Source of the DNA: Bacteroides caecimuris
Lineage (GTDB): Bacteria; Bacteroidota; Bacteroidia; Bacteroidales; Bacteroidaceae
Reading direction: 5' to 3'
DNA: 64,000 nt
Assembly (NCBI RefSeq): GCF_001688725.2
Contig: NZ_CP015401.2
Location: forward strand, 4,534,001 to 4,598,000
In this document: piece after piece, positions 38,180 to 46,810 of the stretch
Numbering within the stretch: the first letter of the stretch is position 1
Layout: every line of letters starts with the position of its first letter
Translations under genes and position numbers: made by a program
Notes under the pieces: model-generated
Told to the model about the DNA's origin: nothing
Database searches by the model: none
What the model saw: only the letters and a program-made list of their open reading frames with translations

Positions 38180-40786
38180 TTATTTTAAAGAGGATAGCCA
38201 GGAAGGAACATATCCCAAACGTTTACGTAACTGAGCCTCATAGAGCGAATATGGTTCCACGGCAGCTCCGTTGCTTTCGAGTAGCTTCATCTGAGTATCA
38301 TCAAAATCTAAAGGACGCCCGTGGAAACCGACAATGACAGGAGGCATAAATTTCCACCAAAAGCCGTTGCCATCCCACCAAGTAAATTTACCTTCTGTAT
38401 CGATGTCCGGATCTGTTTGTGTATTTGTTGCATAGAAATTCCATATTGTCAGATTCTCCATGTGATTTGGCATTTGGGCAGAGTCTCCTCCTTGTCGCCA
38501 ATGCATGAAGCCACCGGTACAGCAGTCAATCAACGTTGCGCGTGGCTGTGTGGCATGTGATTCAAAGCAAGAATCATCTCCCCATCTCACATTCCATATT
38601 ACGGCACCCATGCTTTGCTTTGAAACACCGCAAGCGTGATATTGACCAACGTTCGTTTTATATTCCATCAACGTGTTTTCACCTTCTCCTTTTCTAAGTG
38701 TGTAGCCATTGCTGTTTTCAGTTACTTTTCCAATAAAGATACGCGAAGAAGCTTGCGAGCGGATAGAAGCATGTCCGCGATTACCACCAATAGTGATGTC
38801 ATAAGCAGAACAATTGGCAGAGCTTGTGATTGACATGGCTTCACTGACGCTCTCGAAATTAACCCGGCGCATCCACGAATTGGTCAGACGCACAAAATCG
38901 ATGAGCTTAAAACCACCGTCATCTATGTCAGAGCCATGGTGAATGAACTTCTCTTTGGCATGTCCTTTAAACGTAAGGTCTTCTACGCCAACATGGGCAT
39001 AATTGGCGAATTTATGTACATTCCATCCCCAATCTTTATGAATGGCATGCATGATGGGTTCTTTAAAGGTAACACTGTTACCACTAATCTTCTCAATCTG
39101 ATGGTACTCGAATATTTGAATGCCATTTGTCTTGATATTGGGAGTTATGCCTTGCTGCACTTTAATATCTTGCCATTGGTAAGGAGATAGTTCGGCATTA
39201 ATCACATCATCATCTGTGTTTCCCAACTTCGGGGTTCCCAGTACGAGACATACCCAACTGCCCGCACTTACTCCTGTTAAACTGGCCGTTATGGTTTTGC
39301 TGCCTATGGGAGCATCTTCAGTGACAGCACCAATTGATTCTCCCAATCCTGTATTATGTTTGAACTCCATCATAACGGGAGCATTCCACATTTCCTCAGT
39401 TGGTTTGGGAGAATTATTAGCAGCGGTCATTTCGAGAGTTGTTTTGTTTCTTCCGGCCCCTTTTAAAACAATATCACTCATCGATATACGAATCCTGCGA
39501 TCTTTAGATGCTTCGTCTTGTAGAATATAATTCCCTTCCGGGAAGTAGATAATAGCTTTAGCGTTTTCTTTAATATATCGATCTGTCATATTATTGAGAT
39601 CTTCTTGCTTTGTTTCACTCGCTATTTCTTCCAATACCTTCATGAAAGCTGCTCTGTCAGATTCACCATCGTTTGGAATAGCTCCATATTTGGGATCTGT
39701 AACATCGTATACTTTATATCCTTGTGCTATTAGTGTTTCTATTTCAGGAGGTGCTATTTCACCATGTTTATATCCGGCGTATGAAAAATCCAATAATACA
39801 TTCTGTTGATCTGCGTTTGCAAATTGTAGCCAGGCTTTTGCTCCGCTTTCATTGGAAAGTTGTTTCACTTCAATAGAAACAATACGGATATAGTTCTTTG
39901 ATGAAGTAAGTACAATCTTAATTGTTTCTTCAACGTCTTTTACAACAGTTGCTTGTGGTGTGATAGTTAATAAGTTCTCGGATAAAAGAACATCCCACCC
40001 TTTAGGAGCTTGTATGGCAGCTTGTTGCACGTCATTCTGCTCTACTATATACTCTTTATGGCTCTCATTGGGGGCAAAAACTTGCACAGCTTGTTCGCTG
40101 TCAGCATCATTGAGACCATAAATGATCAGTCCGAAGCTGTCGTCTACCGGGAAAGTATATGTTTTCTCACCATCAGCCAGGGTGAATGAGAAAGTATGGT
40201 TTGCTTCATTATATTCTACCTTATTGAATATACTGGTTCCTCCCTGACTTCCACCTTCGGCTTTAGTATCTAAGCTTGTATATGTTTGTCCGTTATCGTA
40301 GCTCACTTGCCAATATCCACTGGAAGATACGTTGATTAATGGAGTTGTCACTACATTGCCTGCTTCATCACGGGGCCATGCTGATACTTTCTCTCCATCG
40401 GCTCCCGGCAGATAGTTGAAATCTGTATCATTACTTGTTTTATATATCCAGTAGCCTTCTTCGTCTACGGAAAATTCGGGGACAGACGCTTGTACTGCTT
40501 CACTTTCCACGACTTTAATGCTTGTCCCGTCACTAAGTTCCAGCAAATATCCTAAACCATCTTTAGTCGGAGTAATTCCGATAATGATTTTGTTTTTTTG
40601 CATAAGGGCTTGCAGACTGGCAAATGAAGTATTCAGTCCTTCCGTTGCTTTTTCCAAAGCAGCGACACGGTCTTTCAGAGAATTGATGTCTGCTTCCAGG
40701 TCATCTGTTTTTTGGCATGATTGCATGATTGCCAACATGCTGCAAATACCAAATAGTAATAGGTAGGTAATGCTCCTGTTTTTCAT
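38180..40786 (-). CDS. DUF4988 coiled-coil lipoprotein with DUF4955 beta-helix domain
   Basis: An 868-residue secreted lipoprotein. The signal has a lipobox (MLAIMQSCQKT, Cys24) followed by a coiled coil (DDLEADINSLKDRVAALEKA). A DUF4988 module has GYW units (VDEEGYWIYKTSN, VSSSGYWQVSYDNG), then a BACON/Ig-like segment (about 210-320). From about 335 a pectate-lyase-like superfamily domain (DUF4955) begins: VYDVTDPKYGAIPNDGESDR, with the later Asp/Asn-rich turns IYFPEGNYILQDEASK, VLKGAGRNKTTLEM and NSWMRRVNFESVSEAMSI. The YGAxxDG-type entry is typical of GH28/PL-like beta-helices, but activity is unproven. It is first of the pair, and a -7 box at 40826-40833 precedes it. The shared N-terminal design with the next gene suggests both proteins trimerise at the surface. 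Confidence 0.78.
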   Translation of the reverse strand: MKNRSITYLLLFGICSMLAIMQSCQKTDDLEADINSLKDRVAALEKATEGLNTSFASLQALMQKNKIIIGITPTKDGLGYLLELSDGTSIKVVESEAVQASVPEFSVDEEGYWIYKTSNDTDFNYLPGADGEKVSAWPRDEAGNVVTTPLINVSSSGYWQVSYDNGQTYTSLDTKAEGGSQGGTSIFNKVEYNEANHTFSFTLADGEKTYTFPVDDSFGLIIYGLNDADSEQAVQVFAPNESHKEYIVEQNDVQQAAIQAPKGWDVLLSENLLTITPQATVVKDVEETIKIVLTSSKNYIRIVSIEVKQLSNESGAKAWLQFANADQQNVLLDFSYAGYKHGEIAPPEIETLIAQGYKVYDVTDPKYGAIPNDGESDRAAFMKVLEEIASETKQEDLNNMTDRYIKENAKAIIYFPEGNYILQDEASKDRRIRISMSDIVLKGAGRNKTTLEMTAANNSPKPTEEMWNAPVMMEFKHNTGLGESIGAVTEDAPIGSKTITASLTGVSAGSWVCLVLGTPKLGNTDDDVINAELSPYQWQDIKVQQGITPNIKTNGIQIFEYHQIEKISGNSVTFKEPIMHAIHKDWGWNVHKFANYAHVGVEDLTFKGHAKEKFIHHGSDIDDGGFKLIDFVRLTNSWMRRVNFESVSEAMSITSSANCSAYDITIGGNRGHASIRSQASSRIFIGKVTENSNGYTLRKGEGENTLMEYKTNVGQYHACGVSKQSMGAVIWNVRWGDDSCFESHATQPRATLIDCCTGGFMHWRQGGDSAQMPNHMENLTIWNFYATNTQTDPDIDTEGKFTWWDGNGFWWKFMPPVIVGFHGRPLDFDDTQMKLLESNGAAVEPYSLYEAQLRKRLGYVPSWLSSLK

Positions 40787-40825
40787 ACATTTATTATTTC
40801 GGGTTATTGATAATTTTCACAGTGG

Positions 40826-40833
40826 CAAAGATA
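40826..40833 (-). promoter_or_regulatory. -7 box upstream of the DUF4988 gene pair
   Basis: The minus strand reads TATCTTTG, matching TAnnTTTG, 40 bases before the ATG at 40786. It indicates transcription separate from the SNF2 gene upstream. Confidence 0.5.
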
Positions 40834-40933
40834 ACCGGATAAAATAAGAGTATATGGATAAAAAAATTCAGGAATACGATGAAATAATACATTTTACGTG
40901 TCTCTATGATAGATTGAGGCTTTATGTATTTTA

Positions 40934-43774
40934 TTAGAGTAAGTCTACCCATTGCTCATTGCTTAATATGGGCAATGACTCACTGTCGGCAACAAATGTT
41001 TCCGCCAGTCTTCGTTTCTCATCTTGCAGATGCAGAATCTTTTCCTCGATGCTGTTTTGTGTAATGAAGCGATAGGCAATCACCTGCTTGTCCTGACCGA
41101 TGCGATGGGCACGGGCGATTGCTTGCGATTCGGCGGCCGGATTCCACCAGGGATCTATGATAAACACATAGTCGGCTTGCGTAAGATTGAGTCCCACACC
41201 CCCTGCTTTTAGCGAAATAAGGAATGCCTGGACATCTTTCTGATCGGTGAAATGGGCGATTTCGGAAGAACGATTGCTGGTCGATCCTGTTAATAGGGCA
41301 TATTTCCAGCCTCGCTCTTGGAAAGCTTCGGCCAGCAACTCGAGATGTTTGACGAATGAAGAGAAAATGAGAACTTTGTGTCCTTCGCTCTGTAATGTAT
41401 CGAATGTTTCAATGATCTGTGTGGCTTTTCCGGATGTTCCGGTGTAATCAGGAAAAATAAGTTGCGGGTGGCAAGAGAGTTGTCGTAAACGCAGAATACC
41501 ATTTAGTACACTGAATGAATGGAGTCTGTCCGTACTTTGAGTGTGCTGAAGAAGTATGTTACGCAGGCTGTTTTTCTCCTGCTCGTAACACGTATTCTGC
41601 TCTCCAGTCATGTCACAGTAGATGGTTTCTTCGGTGAGTTCAGGAAGTTCCGGAGCTACCTCCTTCTTGCTTCTGCGGAGGATGAATGGGGCTATCAGTT
41701 GTTGCAATTGTGTTTCTACGCGTGCGTTTCCCTGGCGAATCGGAATTATGAATTGTTTTTGGAAAGCACTTTCCGCCCCCAGTAGGTCCGGTTGTATAAA
41801 ATGAAATTGTGCCCACAGGTCTTTTAATGAGTTTTCGATAGGAGTACCTGTCAGTACTAGTCGGTGGTTACTTTGCAGTTGAATTGCCGACCGGAAGTTA
41901 AGTGAGTCGCTATTCTTGATATTCTGACTTTCATCGAGCACGACGTATTTGAAACGGTAAGAACGGAGTATATCAATGTTATTTTTCATCATGCCATACG
42001 TGGTAAAGATCAAGTGAAAACGACCGAAGAATTTTTCCGGTCGTTTCTTGTCTATAGCCACGGTGTTGTTGTATTCCGTCATCGAGAGCGCTGTAAAGCG
42101 TTTGGCTTCCCGGCGCCAGTTGTGAAGTAGCGACGTAGGAACAACAATCAGGGTGGCGGGTTGCTTGGGAGCGGATGGCTTGTATATGTATTGTAGCAGA
42201 GTCAGGGTTTGAAGCGTCTTCCCGAGTCCCATATCATCTGCCAGGCATCCGCCGAATCCTCGCTTATACAGATGTACCATCCATGAGAATCCTTTCTGCT
42301 GATAGGGACGTAATGTTGCTTTGAGGGTTTTCGGCACGGCAACCTTACGTATCTGCTGTTTCGCCGGAATCTTTTTTATGCCGTTCTCACCCAAGGCTGT
42401 CTGCACGGCACCTATAAACGTATGTTTCAGGCGGATTCCTTTTTCTGTTTGTATTCCCATCTCCAGTAGGTTGGCATATTTGCTGAACCACTCTTCGGGC
42501 AGGAGAATCATGCGACCGTCAGGTAATAGATATTCTCTCTTTTCCTCCAGAATATGCTTGCGGAAACGTGAAAAGGGGATACGTAGATTACCGATAACAA
42601 CTGTGATATGCAGTTCAAACCAGTCGACTTCATTGTCGCAACTTTGCTCAATGTGTATTTCATCCAGGCTATAACGTGCATTTTCTGCGTTGTTGATGAG
42701 GTGGAAGGATTGCTGCAATAGCTCCCGGTGGTTGTTGATCCATTCGACAAGCGTCTTTTCCGGAGTCTTGGGTGATAGGCTGAAATATGTATTGTTGAGC
42801 TGTTGCAGACCGGCATCCGTTAAGAGTTGGACAGCTTGTTCTTCCATTATCATATTTCGCCGGAAAAAGCAGATTTCACCGGACGTTTTCCGATAAACGA
42901 TTTTCTTCATCTCAATGGCACTATCCGGTGTGAATATCTGGTCTCTGTAACGGAAACCAAGCTGTAATGCTTGCCCGTTATACGTGACATCTTCGAATGA
43001 GAGAATAGCTTCACAGACACATTTTTCTTCCATGATATTTAAACCGTGAGTCTCGATTTCGTGATAACGTGCAATCGGAATAACGATGTTGTCTATGTAT
43101 TTTTCAATCTGTGAGGCGTCTACGCTAATTGATCTTTTCTTTGTGAAAGCTAGGATTCGTGCGCTTTCAATGTGCGGAAAGAAGTATAACTCCATTCCCA
43201 ATAATAGGGTGACTGGTGAGGAGGTCAGTACAACCACAGGTTTTAGTTCACTCAAAGAGAATGATTGCCCTTCATAATAACATTGTAACTGATAGCGGAA
43301 TGTTTTACTGTCAACATGAAACGTTACGCGAATTTCGACGTCATGAGGGTTGATATGATAAGCATGATGGGCATATAGTATTTTACTACCGGCTTGTTTC
43401 TGATAAAAAGGCAGCCCGTTTTCCCGTATCAATGCCAGCATTTCCAACAACTTCTTCTCAATAAACGGGCGAATATGATTTTTAATTCGTGCCGGATCTT
43501 TGGATAGCTTGTGTAGAAAACGCGATACTGTTTTCTCACGGGAGTAGAGCCCCATCAAGTACTTTTCTGTGTAATATGAAGCAATATCAATAGCTTGTCT
43601 TTCTGCTTCACTCATCATACTTATAGCCTCGGAAGAGGCGTGAAACGCTTGTTCCACTAATTGCAAGGTACCATCGTTCAGCCTTTCCGCAATATACGGA
43701 ATCAGTAATATGCCGAATATCGGATGCTCTGTGAAAACGATTATAACTCGTCCGTTAGTTGGTCTTTCTTTCAT
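40934..43774 (-). CDS. SNF2-family DEAD/DEAH-box helicase (bacterial Snf2/RapA-like)
   Basis: A 946-residue ATP-dependent DNA translocase. The C-terminal half holds the complete SNF2 motor: motif I GGCLADDMGLGKTLQTLTLL, motif II YVVLDESQNIKN, motif III LTGTPIENSL, and helicase_C motifs V-VI (KAGGVGLNLTQADYVFIIDP, then WWNPAAESQAIARAHRIGQ). The N-terminal ~450 residues are a bacterial SNF2-associated region without catalytic motifs. Family members remodel protein-DNA complexes or recycle RNA polymerase; the precise task is unknown. Its promoter lies back to back with that of mnmA. Confidence 0.92.
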   Translation of the reverse strand: MKERPTNGRVIIVFTEHPIFGILLIPYIAERLNDGTLQLVEQAFHASSEAISMMSEAERQAIDIASYYTEKYLMGLYSREKTVSRFLHKLSKDPARIKNHIRPFIEKKLLEMLALIRENGLPFYQKQAGSKILYAHHAYHINPHDVEIRVTFHVDSKTFRYQLQCYYEGQSFSLSELKPVVVLTSSPVTLLLGMELYFFPHIESARILAFTKKRSISVDASQIEKYIDNIVIPIARYHEIETHGLNIMEEKCVCEAILSFEDVTYNGQALQLGFRYRDQIFTPDSAIEMKKIVYRKTSGEICFFRRNMIMEEQAVQLLTDAGLQQLNNTYFSLSPKTPEKTLVEWINNHRELLQQSFHLINNAENARYSLDEIHIEQSCDNEVDWFELHITVVIGNLRIPFSRFRKHILEEKREYLLPDGRMILLPEEWFSKYANLLEMGIQTEKGIRLKHTFIGAVQTALGENGIKKIPAKQQIRKVAVPKTLKATLRPYQQKGFSWMVHLYKRGFGGCLADDMGLGKTLQTLTLLQYIYKPSAPKQPATLIVVPTSLLHNWRREAKRFTALSMTEYNNTVAIDKKRPEKFFGRFHLIFTTYGMMKNNIDILRSYRFKYVVLDESQNIKNSDSLNFRSAIQLQSNHRLVLTGTPIENSLKDLWAQFHFIQPDLLGAESAFQKQFIIPIRQGNARVETQLQQLIAPFILRRSKKEVAPELPELTEETIYCDMTGEQNTCYEQEKNSLRNILLQHTQSTDRLHSFSVLNGILRLRQLSCHPQLIFPDYTGTSGKATQIIETFDTLQSEGHKVLIFSSFVKHLELLAEAFQERGWKYALLTGSTSNRSSEIAHFTDQKDVQAFLISLKAGGVGLNLTQADYVFIIDPWWNPAAESQAIARAHRIGQDKQVIAYRFITQNSIEEKILHLQDEKRRLAETFVADSESLPILSNEQWVDLL

Positions 43775-43795
43775 TCTCTTTTAGGCTTTAACTGA

Positions 43796-43803
43796 CAAAG
43801 ATA
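43796..43803 (-). promoter_or_regulatory. -7 box upstream of the SNF2 gene
   Basis: The minus strand reads TATCTTTG, matching TAnnTTTG, 21 bases before the ATG at 43774. It is separated from the oppositely directed mnmA -7 box by only 12 bases. Confidence 0.5.
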
Positions 43804-43815
43804 CGGGAAAATACT

Positions 43816-43823
43816 TAATTTTG
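43816..43823 (+). promoter_or_regulatory. -7 box directly before mnmA
   Basis: TAATTTTG matches TAnnTTTG and is followed by CAGC and the mnmA ATG. The layout is the same as at 23694-23708, implying a very short or absent leader. Confidence 0.5.
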
Positions 43824-43827
43824 CAGC

Positions 43828-44967
43828 ATGATAGAGAAAAACAAACGCGTATTGCTTGGAATGAGTGGTGGTACGGATAGCTCTGTTGCTGCTATGCGAT
43901 TGCTGGAGGCCGGTTATGAAGTAATCGGAGTAACCTTCCGTTTTTATGAATTGAATGGTTCGACGGAGTACCTGGAAGATGCTCGTAATTTGGCAGAACG
44001 TTTAGGAATACGGCATATAACGTACGATGCCCGTGAGATATTTGCCCGGCAGATTATTGAATATTTTGTGCAGGAATACTTGGCAGGTCGTACTCCGGTC
44101 CCCTGTACATTGTGTAATAATTATCTGAAATGGCCTTTGCTCGCTAAAATTGCCGATGAAATGGGCGTTTTCTATATTGCTACCGGTCATTATGCACGGA
44201 ATATACGACTAAATGAAACCGTTTATATAACACATGCTGCCGACTTGGATAAGGACCAAACTTTCTTTTTATGGGGCTTGAAACAGGATATTCTTAATAG
44301 GATGCTGTTGCCGATGGGTGATATCACGAAAGTGGAAGCCCGTGCCTGGGCTGCTGAACATGGATTCCGAAAGGTGGCAACCAAAAAGGATAGTATAGGT
44401 GTTTGTTTTTGCCCGATGGACTATCGGACCTTTTTAAAAGACTGGTTGGTCAGAAATGGTCAGACGTCGGTCAGCAATAGTGAGGCATCAATCAACGATA
44501 GTCAGACAACGGATAGTGATAAACAAACCTGGTCTGATAGAATCAGAAGAGGACGATTTATCGATGAAAAGGGGCGTTTTATTGCTTGGCATGAAGGCTA
44601 TCCTTTTTATACTATTGGACAAAGACGCGGCTTGGGTATTCATCTGAATCGTCCTGTATTTGTGAAAGAGATTGATTCTGAAAAGAACGAAGTGGTGTTA
44701 GCTTCTCTTTCAGCACTGGAAAAAACAGAAATGTGGTTGAAAGATTGGAATCTTGTAAATCAGGAACGTACTTTAGGACGTGCTGACATAATTGTGAAGA
44801 TAAGATATCGTAAACAAGAGAATCATGGTACGATTACCATTACACCGGACCACTTACTGCATGTACAACTTCACGAACCGTTAACTGCCGTTGCTCCCGG
44901 GCAGGCCGCCGCATTCTATGGAGACGGATTACTATTAGGAGGAGGAATCATTGTCAATGCCCGGTAA
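43828..44967 (+). CDS. mnmA: tRNA-specific 2-thiouridylase
   Basis: MnmA makes the 2-thio group of wobble uridine-34 in Lys, Glu and Gln tRNAs, using ATP and a persulfide relay. The PP-loop is [15 protein letters not shown] (residues 11-25). The two catalytic cysteines are visible by context: Cys96 in [12 protein letters not shown] and Cys193 in [13 protein letters not shown]. The HYARN and GQRRGLGIH motifs and the C-terminal beta-barrel are present. At 379 residues it is slightly long because of a hydrophilic insertion at about 209-240 rich in Ser, Gln and Asp. The ATG at 43828 follows TTTGCAGC directly. Bacteroides genomes often carry two mnmA copies, so this could be either. Confidence 0.93.
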   Translation: MIEKNKRVLLGMSGGTDSSVAAMRLLEAGYEVIGVTFRFYELNGSTEYLEDARNLAERLGIRHITYDAREIFARQIIEYFVQEYLAGRTPVPCTLCNNYLKWPLLAKIADEMGVFYIATGHYARNIRLNETVYITHAADLDKDQTFFLWGLKQDILNRMLLPMGDITKVEARAWAAEHGFRKVATKKDSIGVCFCPMDYRTFLKDWLVRNGQTSVSNSEASINDSQTTDSDKQTWSDRIRRGRFIDEKGRFIAWHEGYPFYTIGQRRGLGIHLNRPVFVKEIDSEKNEVVLASLSALEKTEMWLKDWNLVNQERTLGRADIIVKIRYRKQENHGTITITPDHLLHVQLHEPLTAVAPGQAAAFYGDGLLLGGGIIVNAR

Positions 44968-44985
44968 TTAATTGACATAACTAAG

Positions 44986-45051
44986 GCACGGATTACACGA
45001 ATAAACAAGAAAAGAGAATAAACTTATCCATGTAATTCGTGTAATCCGTGC
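44986..45051. repeat. 17-bp inverted repeat between mnmA and the GH3-family gene
   Basis: Perfect arms of GCACGGATTACACGAAT lie at 44986-45002 and 45035-45051 with a 32-base AT-rich loop. The position between convergent genes fits a terminator or a mobile intergenic repeat. The arm resembles the ACGGATTACACGGATTA-type repeats I recall from Bacteroides intergenic regions. Confidence 0.8.
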
Positions 45052-45146
45052 TTGGAAGAAATCGGAGAGTTTTTTTGACGCTCTCTCCTTATACAAGTAA
45101 CCTCTGTAATGGAAAAAACTTGTAATGGTTATGTTTTGGTTTTTGG

Positions 45147-46673
45147 TTATTCTTCCGAATGAGTGCTATTATTCAGCACAAGCATTGTCTCTATATATTC
45201 GCGTGTATTGCTTAATCGAGGGACTTTGTGCTGTCCTCCTAGTTTTCCTTTCTGTGCCATCCAGTCGTGAAACAATCCTTGTCGGGCAATGATCACTTCC
45301 AATGGTTGCAAAGCAATATCTTTCCATCGTTTGGCCTCATAGTCAGAGTTAACCTCTTTCAGCGTAGCGTCAAGTATCTCAGCGAACTTTTCTACGGAAT
45401 CCGGCATTTTGGCGAATTCTATCAGCCACTGATGTCGGCATTTTGCGTTTTCATCCATAAACACTGGTGCTGCAGAGTATTCGCAAATTTGTGCTCCGGT
45501 TTCTGCGCAAGCCTTTGCCAATCCTTTTTCAGCATTATCAACAATCAGCTCTTCACCGAATGCATTGATGAAATGCTTTGTTCTTCCCGTGATGACAAAC
45601 TTGTATGGATTCTTGCTGGTAAACTTCACCGTATCACCAATCATGTATCTCCACAAACCACAGGAAGTAGAAATAACCATTGCATAGTTCTTGTTAAGCT
45701 CGACTTCTTCAAGGCAATAAGCCCGTGGATTTTCTTTTCCTACTTCTTCCAAAGGAATAAATTCGTAGAAAATTCCATAGTCGATCATTAATAGCATGGC
45801 AGGATCGGAAAGGTCGTTTTGGGTTCCGAAATATCCTTCCGAGGCATTATAGGTCTCTACATAATGCATTTTAGGTGTTGTAATCACCTGCTTATATTGC
45901 TCACGGTATGGCGTGAAAGCCACTCCGCCATGGAAGAAAACTTCCAGATTGGGCCATACTTCTTCCAGTGACTGCTTTCCTGTCTTTTCAAGGATGCGTT
46001 TGATAAGTACCAGCATCCACGACGGCACACCGGACAGACTTGTCACATTTACCGGAATCGTACTGTTGGCGATTGCTTCTATCTTGGTTTCCCATTCGCT
46101 CATCAACGCAATTTTCTTGCTTGGTACACGAATGAAATTGATAAGCGGATTTACGTTTTGAATCAGAATAGCGGATAAATCTCCTACTAAACTATGATTG
46201 GAATTGAGGTTCGGGCTATGGCTTCCTCCTAGAATCAGTCCCTTACCAGAGAAAAAATGGCTATTTGGATTGATACGGAAATAAAGAGCCGCCGCGTCTT
46301 TTCCTCCTCTGTAATGGATATCTTCCAGCGCTTCTTTGCTGACAGGAAGGAATTTACTTTTATCATTAGTCGTTCCGGAGGATTTTGCAAACCAGCGTAT
46401 TTCCGATGGCCAAAGCAGATTCTGTTCCCCAGCTCGCAAACGTTCTACATAAGGCTTAATTTCTTCGTATGTTTGGATAGGAACACGTTTTCGGAAATCT
46501 TCATAGTTACGGATAGAGGAATAATCATACTTTCTTCCCCATTCGGTTTGAGCGGCCTGACGTGTTAAGCGGTTTAACACACGATGTTGTATCTCACTAG
46601 CCTGGCTAGCATATAGGTCTATCTGTTTTAAACGGGAATCGAAAGTCTTACTAATAATTTTTGTAATATTCAT
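45147..46673 (-). CDS. GH3 auxin-responsive-promoter-family (acyl-acid amido synthetase-like) protein
   Basis: A 508-residue member of the bacterial branch of the GH3 family, which in plants adenylates acids and conjugates them to amino acids. Family features include IRWFAKSSGTTNDKSKFLPVS (phosphate-binding, about residues 93-115), FHGGVAFTPYREQYK, YVETYNASEGYFGTQ, LWRYMIGDTVKFTS and ITGRTKHFINAFGEEL. These correspond to the ANL-type adenylate-forming motifs. The substrate in bacteria is not known. The frame extends to 46703, but ATG 46673 gives the family start MNITKIISKTF, and the -7 box at 46705-46712 lies just beyond. It stands alone, divergent from pfkA. Confidence 0.88.
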   Translation of the reverse strand: MNITKIISKTFDSRLKQIDLYASQASEIQHRVLNRLTRQAAQTEWGRKYDYSSIRNYEDFRKRVPIQTYEEIKPYVERLRAGEQNLLWPSEIRWFAKSSGTTNDKSKFLPVSKEALEDIHYRGGKDAAALYFRINPNSHFFSGKGLILGGSHSPNLNSNHSLVGDLSAILIQNVNPLINFIRVPSKKIALMSEWETKIEAIANSTIPVNVTSLSGVPSWMLVLIKRILEKTGKQSLEEVWPNLEVFFHGGVAFTPYREQYKQVITTPKMHYVETYNASEGYFGTQNDLSDPAMLLMIDYGIFYEFIPLEEVGKENPRAYCLEEVELNKNYAMVISTSCGLWRYMIGDTVKFTSKNPYKFVITGRTKHFINAFGEELIVDNAEKGLAKACAETGAQICEYSAAPVFMDENAKCRHQWLIEFAKMPDSVEKFAEILDATLKEVNSDYEAKRWKDIALQPLEVIIARQGLFHDWMAQKGKLGGQHKVPRLSNTREYIETMLVLNNSTHSEE

Positions 46674-46704
46674 TTCTGCTTTAACATAATAATGTTTAGT
46701 CATG

Positions 46705-46712
46705 CAAAAGTA
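46705..46712 (-). promoter_or_regulatory. -7 box upstream of the GH3-family gene
   Basis: The minus strand reads TACTTTTG, matching TAnnTTTG, 31 bases before the ATG at 46673. It supports the shorter start. Confidence 0.5.
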
Positions 46713-46810
46713 ACTTATTTATCTTTTTTTTCTATCTTTACCACGGAAATAATCGTTAAAAAGAGACGACTTTCATATAAATCCCGAGTTTTAGACTAAA
46801 ATATGCGACA

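Noticed and set aside
45061..45090. Small GGAGAG/CTCTCC hairpin near the GH3-family gene
   Set aside because: The stem is only six base pairs and could be chance; the 17-bp inverted repeat nearby is the better terminator candidate.
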